Shown in pieces: positions 10,336 through 21,500 of a stretch of DNA of 64,000 nucleotides. The notes beneath the pieces were generated by a model, which saw only the letters and a program-made list of their open reading frames with translations, was not told the origin of the DNA and did not search any database. A program made the translations under genes and the position numbers. The first letter of the stretch is position 1; every line of letters begins with the position of its first letter. This stretch comes from Sporothrix humicola. Its lineage: Eukaryota > Ascomycota > Sordariomycetes > Ophiostomatales > Ophiostomataceae. Location of the stretch: positions 1 through 64,000 of the forward strand of contig WNYE01000031.1 in assembly GCA_021396245.1 (NCBI GenBank), read 5' to 3'.

Positions 10336-13300
10336 ATGCCCCTCGGCAGCGTGTCTCCACGGTCGGCGGCGGCCGGAGTGGGCTCTGGCATTGGCTCGTC
10401 GTCGTCTGGTGCCACTGCTGGCGACGACCGGGCCAAGGCGACGGCCAAATGGGGCGCCGCGTGCGCATCGTGTGCCGCTGCCAAGGCCAAATGCATCCGA
10501 TCGAACGAAGAGTCAGGCTCGAAATGCGATAGGTGAGTGCGCGCCCATTTCTAGTCCTTCATCTTTCATTTTCTTTTTTGTTGGTATTTTGTTTTGAGAG
10601 ATCGTTCTTATTTTCTCCCTCATCGTATGATTTGGAATCCATTCCTTCCCTTTTGGGACGCTTTATTCGTGCATCGAGACTCAGACTCGACAACGCACCA
10701 AAAATGCATTTTATGTGAACACACTTTTGAATCACAACAGCGACGACCACTTCCCTTTATATATTGTCATTTTTGTGTCTTGTAACGTTGACTAACACGC
10801 ACAGATGTGAACGTCTTTTTAAAGATTGCACCGACCAGATCCACCGTCCGCGAAAGAAGCGGGCTAGCAAGCCATCGTACGTGCGAAATTCGCTTCCCTC
10901 CTGTTTCTACCGTTACTGCACCGTTTTGTTGTCTTTGCATCCCCATTCGTGACCGTCTCCCACCCATTCTCCAATTGATCGTTTGCCTTTTCTCCCCTTC
11001 ACTTATCTTCTACATTGGATTGTCTTGATTCTTGGCTGCTTGGCATGACACTTTCAGCTCTTCATTTGCAGCTAGTGCACCCTTTTACACCCGTCTTTAT
11101 GTCGTATATTTTGTCCACATACCTCCACTACCCCATATGTTTATTCTCCCCGTGTTTCGCTTCGCCCTCGGACATTCACTTCGATTTAAAGTCCGTCTCG
11201 GGACTTTCTATCTGGACGAATCAGCCGACGACTAACAACGTTTTGTGATACAACAGTAAAACGGCACAGCTTGAGGAACGCCTGAATGGGCTCATGGAGA
11301 TTCTCAAAACGAATGGTGAACTACCGTCCAATGTAGCTGCTGCCGCCGGCATACTGACAGGCGGTTCTGGTCCAGGATCTGCCACAACTGCTGGTAATGT
11401 CCGCCACGACTCTGCATCGACAGAATCGCCAAACAACGCACATTCTGTCCCGTCTGGACCCTCGTCTCTTCCGTCGCCCGACTCTCGGGACCACCGCGAT
11501 GTCGGCAACGTCCACAACATCGCCGACGACTATCCCGTCAGGGAGTCTCGTCTTCCTCGGCCGCGTGACCCGGTTGAAACGCGCGGCCTGAGACAGGACA
11601 CCGGCCCCAATGCAGCCCCAGCCACGATCCCGTCGACGTACAACTCGTTTGCGCCGCCGTCGTGCATCTGCCGGCCCGAGATTGGCGAGACAGTCACCGA
11701 CGCCGTCGAGTCGGACGATGAGTTGCTGGCCAAGTTCCGCAAAAACATGCAACCCCTGATGCCGATTGTCGTGTTGCCGCCGGGGACATCCGCTGCACTG
11801 CTCGCAACCGAACGGCCGTTCCTGTTTCTGGCGATCAAGACGGTGGCGTCCGTCGACAACTACCGGTCGATGCAGGGGCTCATGTACCAGCTGATGAACC
11901 ACGTGGCGGACTACATGCTGTTGCGGGCAGAACGGTCGCTCGACCTGGTGCAGGGTCTTTTAACAATCCTGTCGTGGTACCACCACCACTGCATGATGCA
12001 TGCCCAGCTCGGCAATCTGCTGAACCTAGCGTCGAGTCTTGTGTCGGACCTGGGCTTTGGTCGCCCGGCTCGTCTGGCGGAACGGACGGACTTGATGGTG
12101 CTTCACCCGAACCCGCCGAGTCCAAGAACGCACGAAGAGCGCCGTGTCCTTTTGGGTTTGTGGTACATTCGGTCATGTGTTGCGCTGTGTTTCCAGAAGA
12201 CGGAGCCCATGCGCATGACGCCGTACATTCGGCAGTGCATGAGCGAGCTGGAAGAGGCGCGGGAAGTGCCGTCGGACGCTACACTGCTGGCCCTCGTCCG
12301 GATGCAGCAGCTGGCCGAGAAGCTGGGCAACTTCAACAGCCGCGAAGAGTCGTTTGAGGACGACATTCCATACTACCCACGGGCGCCCAAAGCAGCGTAC
12401 AAGATTGCCTTCCGCAGCGAACTGGACCAGATGGTGGCGTCGTTCTCGGAAGACGTGCGCAAGCATGTCATTATCGAGAGCCACGTCTGCGCCATTACTC
12501 TGCGTCTGTACGAGCCGCCACTGCTCGATCTTCCGCTCCTCCGCAAACTGTCGGCGTCCTTGACTTCACCCACGTCGCCCATGCTGGCAACGGCTCTCGA
12601 CATGCTGTATAGCGCCCGCAAGGCGCTCACCGAGTTCTTTGACCAGTTCTTCGGCATCTCCATCCACGTGTACCAGTGGCTGCCGATTCCGCTCTATGTG
12701 CACCTCATCTATGGCATCACGATGCTGAGCCGATGGGCGCGTCTGATTGGACCGACGCGGACAAACAACAACGCCAACGCTGCCGCGAACAATCCCAATC
12801 TGAGAGGGCCGGCGTTTGGCAACAACAAGCCTGGCGATGCGTCGGTTTCGGCGGGAGCGACACCAGCCTCAACGTCTGCTTCGACGACCGACTCGTCCAG
12901 TGCACCGACCTCGGCAACAGCTACAACGTCGACACCCTCGCTCGACCTCCGTGACCCGAGCCACCGTCTTGTCCCTGGCCAGGGTGTCGGCGCCACAAAA
13001 TCAGGTGTCAGCGGTCTGGGCGGACCGGCGACGTCCATTCCTTTTACCTTCATTCCGGGAATGGACGCCCGTGAACTGCAGAGAGACCCGTCTCTGCTCA
13101 AATCCGTGGCCCGTCTCCGCGAGCACATGCGCCAGCAGCCCGACCTGCAGCTCGATATTCCGGCGACGCTGGCCACCATCTGGGACAAGTTTGAGCAGTC
13201 GAACCGCGAGATGCGCGCGGCCGGCGCGGCCAAGTTTGGCGATTCTGTTGGGAGGGGCATGAACGTCTGGGACCTGACGGCCCGCAAGATTGCCATTATG

Positions 13301-13876
13301 CGCTTCAAGGTCGGGCGGTACCTGGACGGAGCGACTGCTGGTGCCATTGGTGCTGGAGAGGGTGGTCCGACTGGTGGGAATGGAAATGGAAATGCTGGTG
13401 TGAGTGGAAGTGGGGGCGCTGGAAATGGAAGCAGCAATATGGGCGGCGCCAACGTCCACGATCCAAACGTCGCCCGCGCCGACGACCAGCAAAAACCGTC
13501 GCAACAGTTCTACCAGTACATTCCGTACGCCCAGCAAATGTACATGCCGGGTGCAATGCAGCAGCAGCAGTCACAGTCGCAAGCTTCGTCTCAAACGCAG
13601 CTGCCAATCCACACGACTCCAATGGCTTTTGGGACAGGGCCAGCCCAGACAGGACAAAGCATGCCTACAGCCGCTGGCCTTCCGCCCGACCTGAATAGCT
13701 ATGCTGTGGGCTCTGGCGCCCCTGGCACGGGACTGGGCGTGGCCGACATCAGCTATGGCCTGGGGAACCTTGAGGGCTGGGAGTCTGACCCATTGTGGGG
13801 CGCGGACCTCTTTGGCCCAGGGCCCGACCCGGCGATGTGGGCCGAGAACATGGACTGGGTCGCGACATTGGGGTAG
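10336..13876 (+). CDS. Zn(II)2Cys6 transcription factor
   Basis: Exons 10336-10532, 10805-10876 and 11257-13876 give 962 residues. Introns are 272 and 380 bp, long for this window. The zinc cluster is Cys43, 46, 53, 64, 67 and 74 (CX2CX6CX10CX2CX6C), followed by the basic stretch RPRKKRASKPS and a short leucine heptad (LEERLNGLMEIL) for dimerisation. The first intron splits the cluster between the third and fourth cysteine half. A helical regulatory region (about 230-520) resembles the fungal_trans middle homology region. The tail is rich in Gly, Asn, Gln and Ser and probably activates transcription. The loop of ten residues between the cysteine halves is longer than the usual five to nine. 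Targets cannot be inferred. Confidence 0.88.
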
Positions 13877-14431
13877 TGTAAGTGGGAGAGAGACGACAGA
13901 GGGGTTCGAAAAAGTGAACAGGAACATGTATGGTCGCGTGTAAAGTAAATATGAAGACACGGGCGTCATTTGGATTTAGATTTTGGATTCTTTTTTGTCT
14001 TCTCTTTTGGATTCGTTTTTCTCTTCTTGTCTTTTAGTTTTGTACTAGCAACGGCGCCGCTCTCAACTCGCTCGCTGTCTTCTTTTTCTCTTGGAATACC
14101 ACAGATCGCATCTAGACATTGCATTTTTATTTTCACCTTCATTTTCATCAAATTTGCGTCTTCCGATATTTCCGCCGAAATGGATCTCATACAGCCTCTT
14201 TGTTCTCTCAGACAGCAGCGCTGTTCACAATGCCGACCACAGCACCCCCAGGGTCGCCCACAGCAGCTAGGCAGCTTTGGAAGCCTGGCCAGCGCGCTGC
14301 GGCGTTCATTGGCTGGCTGGAACGGTCGATCCTGCGGCAGAGCCTCAAATTCCAACACACAAAGAGACAGCAATTTCGACGACGACTCTGACGACTCCAT
14401 CCGAAACTCGACAATTCCCAGACGACACAAC
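13877..14431. other. Spacer and possible 5' leader of phosphoesterase gene
   Basis: A T-rich 3' region of the regulator is followed by a stretch that stays open in the frame of the downstream gene from 13970. An upstream in-frame ATG at 14180 would add 84 residues of Gln/Arg/Ser-rich sequence with no domain. I treat it as untranslated leader, although an N-terminal extension is possible. Confidence 0.5.
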
Positions 14432-15307
14432 ATGGCCAATTTAATACCAGGGCCGCCGCCGGCCATGTCGATCCAGATCGTGTCGGACCTGCACCTCGAA
14501 ATCCACGACGACTACGCTGACTACACCATCAAGCCCCGCGCGCCGGTGCTGGCGCTATTGGGCGACATTGGCCTGGTGGCCCGCCACAGAGACGCGCTCG
14601 CCAATTTCCTGGCGCGGCACCTGCGCGTGTTCGAGGCCATTCTTTTTGTGCCGGGCAACCACGAGGCCTACCACTCGACGTGGCCGCGCACACGCCAGAT
14701 CCTGCAGCAGTTTGAGGACGAAGTCATGGCCAGACGCGAGGCCGGCGACACAAAACTGGGCGATCTTGTGATCATGGACCGCCAGGCATACCGGCTGCCC
14801 GGCCCAGCACACCAAAAAGTCGTCGTCCTGGGCTGCAGTCTTTTCTCCTACGTCCCGCCGTTTGCCGAGCACTCGGTCCGCTCTGGAATGAACGATTTCC
14901 GGCTCACATCGGGGTGGGACGTCGCCGAGCACAACGAAGCCCACGACCGCGACCGACGGTGGCTCAACGAGGCCGTCACCTCCATGGAAGTCAACGGCGA
15001 TCCGGCCCTCCAGATCGTGATTTTGTCGCACTGGAGCCCGACGCCCGACCCGCAAGCCCGCGATCCACGACACGGCGATGCGCGAGGAGATGCGCTGGCG
15101 AGTGCCTTTGCGACCGACATGACCAACGATCCGTGCTTCCGGTCGCCCAAAGTGCGAGCGTGGGCGTTTGGACACACGCACTACAACTGCGACTTTGTCG
15201 TGGCCCGCGAAGAAGCGATGCCAATACGGCTGCTGGCCAACCAGCGAGGGTACACAAATGATGGCGCGCCAGGATACGATCCCGGCAAAGTCCTGGTGAT
15301 CGAGTAG
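14432..15307 (+). CDS. Calcineurin-like metallophosphoesterase
   Basis: The product has 291 residues from the ATG at 14432. Metal-binding motifs of the family appear in order: SDLHLE (18-23), GDIG (44-47), GNHE (75-78), LSHWSP late in the protein and GHTHYN near the end. These bind two metal ions at a phosphoester-hydrolysing centre. The protein has no signal peptide or membrane segment when started here. It belongs to the small Ser/Thr-phosphatase-like or phosphodiesterase-like proteins common in fungi. Substrate unknown. An in-frame ATG at 14465 lies directly before the core (MSIQIVSDL) and is the shortest reasonable start; 14180 is the longest. Confidence 0.88.
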   Translation: MANLIPGPPPAMSIQIVSDLHLEIHDDYADYTIKPRAPVLALLGDIGLVARHRDALANFLARHLRVFEAILFVPGNHEAYHSTWPRTRQILQQFEDEVMARREAGDTKLGDLVIMDRQAYRLPGPAHQKVVVLGCSLFSYVPPFAEHSVRSGMNDFRLTSGWDVAEHNEAHDRDRRWLNEAVTSMEVNGDPALQIVILSHWSPTPDPQARDPRHGDARGDALASAFATDMTNDPCFRSPKVRAWAFGHTHYNCDFVVAREEAMPIRLLANQRGYTNDGAPGYDPGKVLVIE

Positions 15308-15658
15308 GGGGGAGAGAAAAAAAGAAAAGAAAAAGCCAAAATGCTAGAAAAACAACAAATAATTCAAATCGTTGGAACTGCAAAAAGAAACTCCATTTTG
15401 AACGTCTTTTGAAACGTCGACAAAGAAGGTGTTCACAATGGGACAAAGAGGTGCCCAGTCCCAAGCTCCAAGCTCCAACGGTCTCCAAAGCACAAGTTCC
15501 ACTCAAGGTTCATGAGCTAGGAGATTAGGAAATATTTATCCTAACGAACAACCAAAGCTAGCAACGCTACTACGTCAGGGAACAAAAAAAAAAAAGAAGA
15601 AGATTCAAAGGTTTGGACAATTTGACATCATCACCAACACAGCCCACGACACATCAAC
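15308..15658. other. Intergenic, purine-rich
   Basis: These 351 bp are A-rich, with an A12-type run before 15600. A CATCACCAAC-type leader precedes the next ATG. No gene or repeat is seen. Confidence 0.6.
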
Positions 15659-16729
15659 ATGGCAACTCATAATATGCGCTGGACCCTCCGTGGCCGGAGT
15701 GGCGGCCTCGACAACCTGGAATATGGCCCCGCCGGCTCCGCAAAAGAACTCGGCCCGGACGATGTCCGCGTGACCATGCACGCCGCCTCGCTCAACTACC
15801 GCGAAATCGCCATTGCCAAGGGCAGTCTGCCGGCGACACAGGCCACGCCCGGCACCGTTGCGGGCTCAGACGGCGCTGGTGTTGTCCACAGTGTCGGCGC
15901 CAACGTCACCGCATTTAAGCCCGGAGATAAGGTCCTGCCGCACATGGTGCACCCCGCTTCCGACGACTTTCTGCCGCGTCTCAACAACATTTCGGCCGGA
16001 TTGGGCCAGGCACTGGACGGAACCCTGGCCGAACAGGCCGTATTCCCCGCTGCCAGTCTCGTCCGCATGCCGAGCAACATGTCCTTTACGGAAGCAGCAA
16101 CGCTTGGCTGCTCGGGACTGACGGCTTGGAACGCTCTTTTTGGTCTGCGTGGACGGGAGATCAAGGCCGGTGATTATGTGCTGGTCCAAGGCTCTGGCGG
16201 TGTCAGTATTGCTGCCCTTCAGTTTGCCCACTCTGCAGGAGCTACTGTTGTCGCCACGACTGGAAAGGGAGCCGAAGTTGCTGATCGTCTGACAGCCCTC
16301 GGCGCTGCCCACGTCATCAACTACAAGACCGATCCGGAATGGGGCACAACGGCACGCAACCTCACTCCCGATGGCCGTGGCTTTGACCATGTAGTCGATG
16401 TCGGCGGTGGAGCAGCCACACTTGGCCCGTCTCTCCAGGCCACCCGAACAGACGGCATTATTTCTCTCGTCGGCGTTCTGGATGCAGCAAACACCAACCC
16501 CGAGAACAAGGTCGATATGATGGCCGCATTGTGGACTGTCTGCACGGCAAGAGGTGTCCTCCTGGGATCCAAGGACATGTTTAGAGACATGGTTGCCTTT
16601 TGTGAAAAGCACGACGTGAAGCCGGCACTGGACGATGTCACCTTTAGTCTGGCGGATGCCCTTGGAGCCTACAAGAGACTCGAAGAACAGAAGCACTTTT
16701 CAAAGGTCGTCATTCAGATTAAGGAATAA
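15659..16729 (+). CDS. MDR-family zinc-type alcohol dehydrogenase / quinone oxidoreductase-like protein
   Basis: A single-exon gene of 356 residues. The N-terminal GroES-like part contains SLNYREIAIAKG and GSDGAGVVHSVG. The Rossmann part has VLVQGSGGVSIAALQFA followed by GATVVATTG, binding NAD(P)H. The catalytic zinc ligands of true alcohol dehydrogenases are not evident, so a quinone-reductase-like or enoyl-reductase-like role fits better than classical ADH. It is probably cytosolic; no targeting signal is seen. Neighbours give no pathway hint. The family is certain, the substrate open. Confidence 0.9.
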   Translation: MATHNMRWTLRGRSGGLDNLEYGPAGSAKELGPDDVRVTMHAASLNYREIAIAKGSLPATQATPGTVAGSDGAGVVHSVGANVTAFKPGDKVLPHMVHPASDDFLPRLNNISAGLGQALDGTLAEQAVFPAASLVRMPSNMSFTEAATLGCSGLTAWNALFGLRGREIKAGDYVLVQGSGGVSIAALQFAHSAGATVVATTGKGAEVADRLTALGAAHVINYKTDPEWGTTARNLTPDGRGFDHVVDVGGGAATLGPSLQATRTDGIISLVGVLDAANTNPENKVDMMAALWTVCTARGVLLGSKDMFRDMVAFCEKHDVKPALDDVTFSLADALGAYKRLEEQKHFSKVVIQIKE

Positions 16730-17086
16730 TTTACGGTGGTGTAGCTTCAATTAGTTGGCGATTAAGTAAATGAATATTTTTGAACTGCATGATAAAGAGG
16801 TCATTTTGCAAAGACTCGGGCAGATTTAATTGGTTTGAAATGTTAGATTTTGATTAAATTGTTCATTATTGTGAACACGAAGGTTGTACTGAGATAAAGA
16901 AATATTCCCGGGTGGGATCAAATGTACTTAGTTAGGACAAAGGAAAGAATCTCGACAGAGTGTGGTAGAGATTGAACAGTGTCAAATCTCAGGCTGCTTT
17001 TAGCAGTAGATGTATCTTTAAAACACACCAAATCATCTTGGAACGTACCCTGTCACCCACCTCGTTGATTGAATGGATCAGCACCT
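16730..17086. other. AT-rich intergenic spacer
   Basis: A 357-bp AT-rich gap between two converging genes. It contains the 3' ends of both transcripts and nothing else that I recognise. Confidence 0.6.
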
Positions 17087-17779
17087 TTATTGGTACTCGA
17101 CACAGTCATGGTAGCGCGAGTTGCGGCTGACATGCTGAGGATCCCGGAGTTGGTAGCGACCGTCAAAGGAGTGAGAGGAATGGGAGGAAGAGCTGCGAGA
17201 AGAACCATGAGAATGGCCATGAGAATGGCCATGCGAGCGGGAAGACGAAGATGACAAACCATGAGACGAACCATGAGAGTGGCCGCTGCGATGACGGGTG
17301 GCGTTCGAGCGGCGAAGGCCAGGAGCAGGTTCGTTGATCGGGACGAAGGAGACAGGGGCGGGCGGGGCATAAGCACGTGGGTTGTGCGAGCCATAACCGC
17401 TCGAGACCTGGCCGGCATTGTACGAACCTTGCGGACGAGGAGCAAAGTCAAAGTCGGCCTGAGCATGAGCATGGACGTTAGCAGGGTAGGTGCGAGTGGA
17501 AGAAGAACGATGAGGACGACCAGCGTTGTAGGTCTGGCCAGGGCGCATGGCAAAGTCCGGCTGGAAAGGCTGCGAGGCGTTGTAGGACGTATGATCACGG
17601 CGCATCCCAAAGTCCGTCTCAGCTTGGCGAGCCTGCGCGGCAGAGGAAGCAACAATGTAAGAGTCGCCGGGGCGGACGACAAAGTCCGGCGCATAATGGG
17701 CCGGGAAGTTGGGCTGCTGGTAGCCGCGACGGCTGCTGGAGCCGCCGCTGCTCGAATGCCGAGTGAACATGCTAAACAT
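17087..17779 (-). CDS. Low-complexity protein with four PDF-RPG-SYNA repeats and a His/Ser/Gly tail
   Basis: The frame encodes 230 residues and no known domain. Four imperfect repeats are spaced along the first half: PDFVVRPGDSYIVAS (31-45), TDFGMRRDHTSYNAS (55-69), PDFAMRPGQTYNAG (74-87) and FDFAPRPQGSYNAG (110-123). The tail from about 164 to 204 is a run of SHG, HGHS and Ser blocks, able to bind metal in principle. There is no signal peptide. The regular repeats argue that the frame is real although antisense frames are also long here. A protein of this kind is likely disordered. Function unknown. Confidence 0.6.
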   Translation of the reverse strand: MFSMFTRHSSSGGSSSRRGYQQPNFPAHYAPDFVVRPGDSYIVASSAAQARQAETDFGMRRDHTSYNASQPFQPDFAMRPGQTYNAGRPHRSSSTRTYPANVHAHAQADFDFAPRPQGSYNAGQVSSGYGSHNPRAYAPPAPVSFVPINEPAPGLRRSNATRHRSGHSHGSSHGLSSSSSRSHGHSHGHSHGSSRSSSSHSSHSFDGRYQLRDPQHVSRNSRYHDCVEYQ

Positions 17780-18500
17780 CTTGGATGTTAGGGTGCAAGA
17801 AAACTTACTTGATGTTGTGATGAAGGGTTTTTGAAAGTGTTAGATGTAGTAGCGGGTGGTTGCTGTTTTGGTGTTTGGCAGAAGCGGATGTTGTTTTTGT
17901 TGTTTATGATAATGAGAAAACATTTGAAGGTTCCCAGGACGGAGAGAAGGGACACTTTTATATCATTCTGAAAATGATTCTGGCTGTCTCAAAACGTCGC
18001 TGAACAATTATGATCATTGTGGCTAGATGTCCACAGATGTTAACATTCACCTGTTCTACGAACAGAGCAGATATTCTGTTCCTAGCAGCATCTTCTCGAA
18101 ACCGGGTTGAGGCTTCATGCAGACGATATGTGACTGTTTGTTTTTTATTTTCCTGAACTAGACTAGTTCCTTGTCAGCCATGTGGGAAAACAAGCTCTGG
18201 TCTGTGCTGCGAACAGCTCTGGGAGGCACATTCGTGAACAAAAGATAATCTTCTAACAAAGGCGACCATGTACGACGGAAACTGTACACCGCAAATAATA
18301 TTATAGGAAATCGTAAAATCACGATAGTTGAAATATAATACTCCTTGAGACCCGCCAATCACTTATTTTCTCCGTAGCCTGCAGGCCTGGAGTACAAGGT
18401 GAATACTCTGCCAGAGTTGGCTTCATTCTTGTATAATAAACACATGCAAAAGAAAAAAGCCTATATCAAACTTAGCCAACATCAAATGCGTCAAAGACAT
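17780..18500. other. Promoter of the repeat protein and 3' side of the NACHT gene
   Basis: A 721-bp gap. A perfect 6-bp-arm palindrome CTGTTC-TAC-GAACAG occurs near 18050-18065. Short minus-strand frames at 18158-18362 have no domain. The remainder is AT-rich and shows nothing recognisable. Confidence 0.5.
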
Positions 18501-21500
18501 CTAAATACGATCCAAAGCCTTTGGCATGCCTTCCCGCCCCATATACTCCTCGATGGATATTGAAAGATACTTCCTGGTTATCCTCCTTGGTCCTTCGGCT
18601 AGATCGGCAATGTAGTGATCGTTTCCATCGGCAACTATTGTAGCATCTATGCGCTCGCCTTGTAGAAATTCGTCCATGAAAAAGTCGAGATTTGTCATGT
18701 TGTAACCGACAAGTTTCGAGTAGTCGTCGTCTGAAAGGACTCTCGAATGCCTGAAGACGTCTTGTGGCTTGTAGGCTCTGCTCTTGGATAATTGCAGTGC
18801 CTCATCCATCAAACCATGTCTCACCTGGCGTACAGTGTCGTCGTCCAGGCCCGTTTTACGCGCGGCGATCCATGCGAACTTTTTCTCAACAAGGGCGGAC
18901 ACGACTCGTGGGTCAATTAGGTGTGGATTTGACAATGCATCGGCTGCAGCAGATGATTTGTACTTGGGACCGTCAAGTACGAGATCCACAAGGGCCTTCC
19001 GGATGTCTTCTGGGAGATTTGCTCGTGAGGAGAGTATATTCGAGATCTCTGAAACTGTCTTTTGGTCACGTTCCTCTTGTAGCGAAAAGGTAGATCGCTC
19101 TGTTTCGCAAGCACCCAGTGTATCCCGCCACTCCACAAACAAGTCTCGCAACTGTTCCTCGGATATCTTGTCGGCCATTGGCACGAGGATCAAGCGGAGG
19201 GACGACCGGAAGGGGTCATAACGTTCACATGTCCAGTACTTTTCGAACAGTGCGTCGAGTACTGCCAGCGAGAGCGTCGACGGGGCATGACCCCACATTG
19301 CCGATGCCCATGTTGCTCCCGAGATTCCATCAAGCCTAATGGCCCGAATAATGTAGTTGTCCGTGGTATCTATCCGCCACATTAATTCGGCAGCCGTCTC
19401 CTTAAGCTGGCCATTGTCTTCACCAAGTGCTCTAAGAAGAATGTCCGCCGTTGTAGCTGGCGTCGGTAATCCCTGGAACAAGCAAGCCTGGATTGCTCTC
19501 AAGCGGACGATCATAACTGGGTCTGTTCTAATAACGTCACTCAGCAAAGTAAAGACGTCGTCGCACGGCCTTTGGTGGTTCAAAACATTGACGGCGCCTA
19601 GGCGAACGTCCGAGGACTCGTCCCGAATCAGTTTTTTGACCAAGGTGAAGTGAACCGTGTCTGGTGTGGTATACCCGGCAGAAGCCAAACTTCTGGTGAT
19701 ATCAAGGCGCTGCTGATGTGTGGTGGACTGTAAAGCACTCAAGAGGGCAGCCGTATCCGACTTGGACAGGCTTCCACCAAAACGTGCCATTGTTAGTAGG
19801 GCGTGATAGCGTGTATCGCTGGCGGGCCTTTTTAGGCATTGAGCAATGAGAGGCCGTAGCTCGCTCGGAGCTATAAAGATGGCGGGGACATCTCGGAGTG
19901 TAAGGTTGACAACTTGCCCATCAGGCCCTTGCAGCCGTTTTTCCATGCTGGCCATGACTGGCGCTGGAAGGGGGCTTTCGGTGAAGAGGACCCTCATGGC
20001 CGCAACACGAACTTGGGCGTTGGCGTGATCAATGTAGCGTACCAGCCGGTCAATATCGGTAGTAGAAAAGGACCATCCCAATTTGGCAGATAATTCCGAA
20101 TTGAAAAAGCGATTAAAAAACCTTGCAAAACCCCACTCGTCCCTAGATTGCGGAGTGTCCACATGGTCGTAGACGGAGAAGAAGTGCATAAAGTAGTCGA
20201 TTGCGTCCGGTAGGTCGGAAGCAATTAACTTGGCGACGACCCGGCGCTGCCATGTCACTTTATGCCTTTCGTCCACCATGAGAGGAAGACCGGTGTGTTT
20301 GGAAGGAGTATAGAATATATCCGGGCCCTTGCAGATATATTTGGGGCCTGCTTCAGTCTCTGGGACTATATAGGCGTCCTTGAGATGTGGAAACAGTGTA
20401 TGCAGGACATTTAGAGGGATTGTATATTCATCTGCTAATATTTTCAGGGCTTGCGTCGAGTGCAGTGTATTGTTCGCAACATGGCCGGCAACGTTGCAGA
20501 TGCGCATGGTTGATAGAAAGGGCCTTGGCCTCGCCATATACGTAGTCAGGCAATCCTCGCTGAGCTCTCGGGTTGCGGATTCGTATACGCGAGCGGGGAA
20601 GTCTTGTTCGTTGGCGATATCATAGTCATCTCCGCCATGTTTGGCCGTCCATATTACCCAGTCGTGTAGCACTCGGCGGTGCTGATCAAACAACGACCGA
20701 TTTTGCAAGGGGTCAGCCTCCGCAAGACACTGAATAACCAGCCGTTGGTGCGCTCGTCCGGCTATATCACGCGGCTCTTGCTCCAACTCGTTGAAGAACC
20801 GAGACAGGTGGCTCTCGTCTTCGTTTCGGCCCAGGATACCAGAAACAAAGCACCAGAAAACACGGAATCGTGTCTGATACTTGTGCGCCCTGAGAAAATC
20901 ACGCACGTCGACTCGAACTATCGGTCGATGTCCAATACCGGGACAGAGCAACGGCGTGCTTCTTGTCCAGCAGGAAGCAAAGTAATGGGCCGCAAAGTAC
21001 TCTTGGTACGTGAGATGGATAAAATAGTAGGTGCGATTTGCGGCGTGGCGCGCCGAAACAGCGTTCCCGTGCGTCGACGACAACTCGGAGCTGCGCAGAA
21101 ACGATGCGGCACCGAGAAAGTCTGCAAGGTTTATGCTCAGAGGCCCAACTTTCGCGCTTTCTGCAACTCTGGTGCACCAATTGAAGTCAAAGCTGATCTT
21201 ATCGTGGTACAGCCCCGCAAATGCCAGCGTCTGCAAAATCGTTGCATGGGTCCGAACGCGGCCGTTGACTTCGCTGTCTGCCAAATCTAGGGCAGTATCT
21301 GCAGTGGTAAAGTTGGCGTGTTTCTCCTTGTAGAGTCTGGGTAGATCCTTGCACCAAAGCCAGCGCTCGACCCTCTGGTACACTGATGTCATTGTTGACA
21401 GGTCGTCGTTTTGTGTATCACCATCATAGGCCGTTACTGATTCATTGGCCCAGACATAGCAGAGGGCGTCAAGTTGAATCGGAATCCTCACTAGTTCGGC

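Noticed and set aside
9974..10597. 207-codon plus-strand frame in the promoter of the Zn2Cys6 regulator
   Set aside because: It runs into the first exon in another frame and intron, is Arg/Phe-rich, and shows no domain.
17261..17791. Plus-strand frame of 176 codons opposite the repeat protein
   Set aside because: It is Arg/Met/Val-rich without pattern; the minus strand carries the regular repeats and is the better gene.
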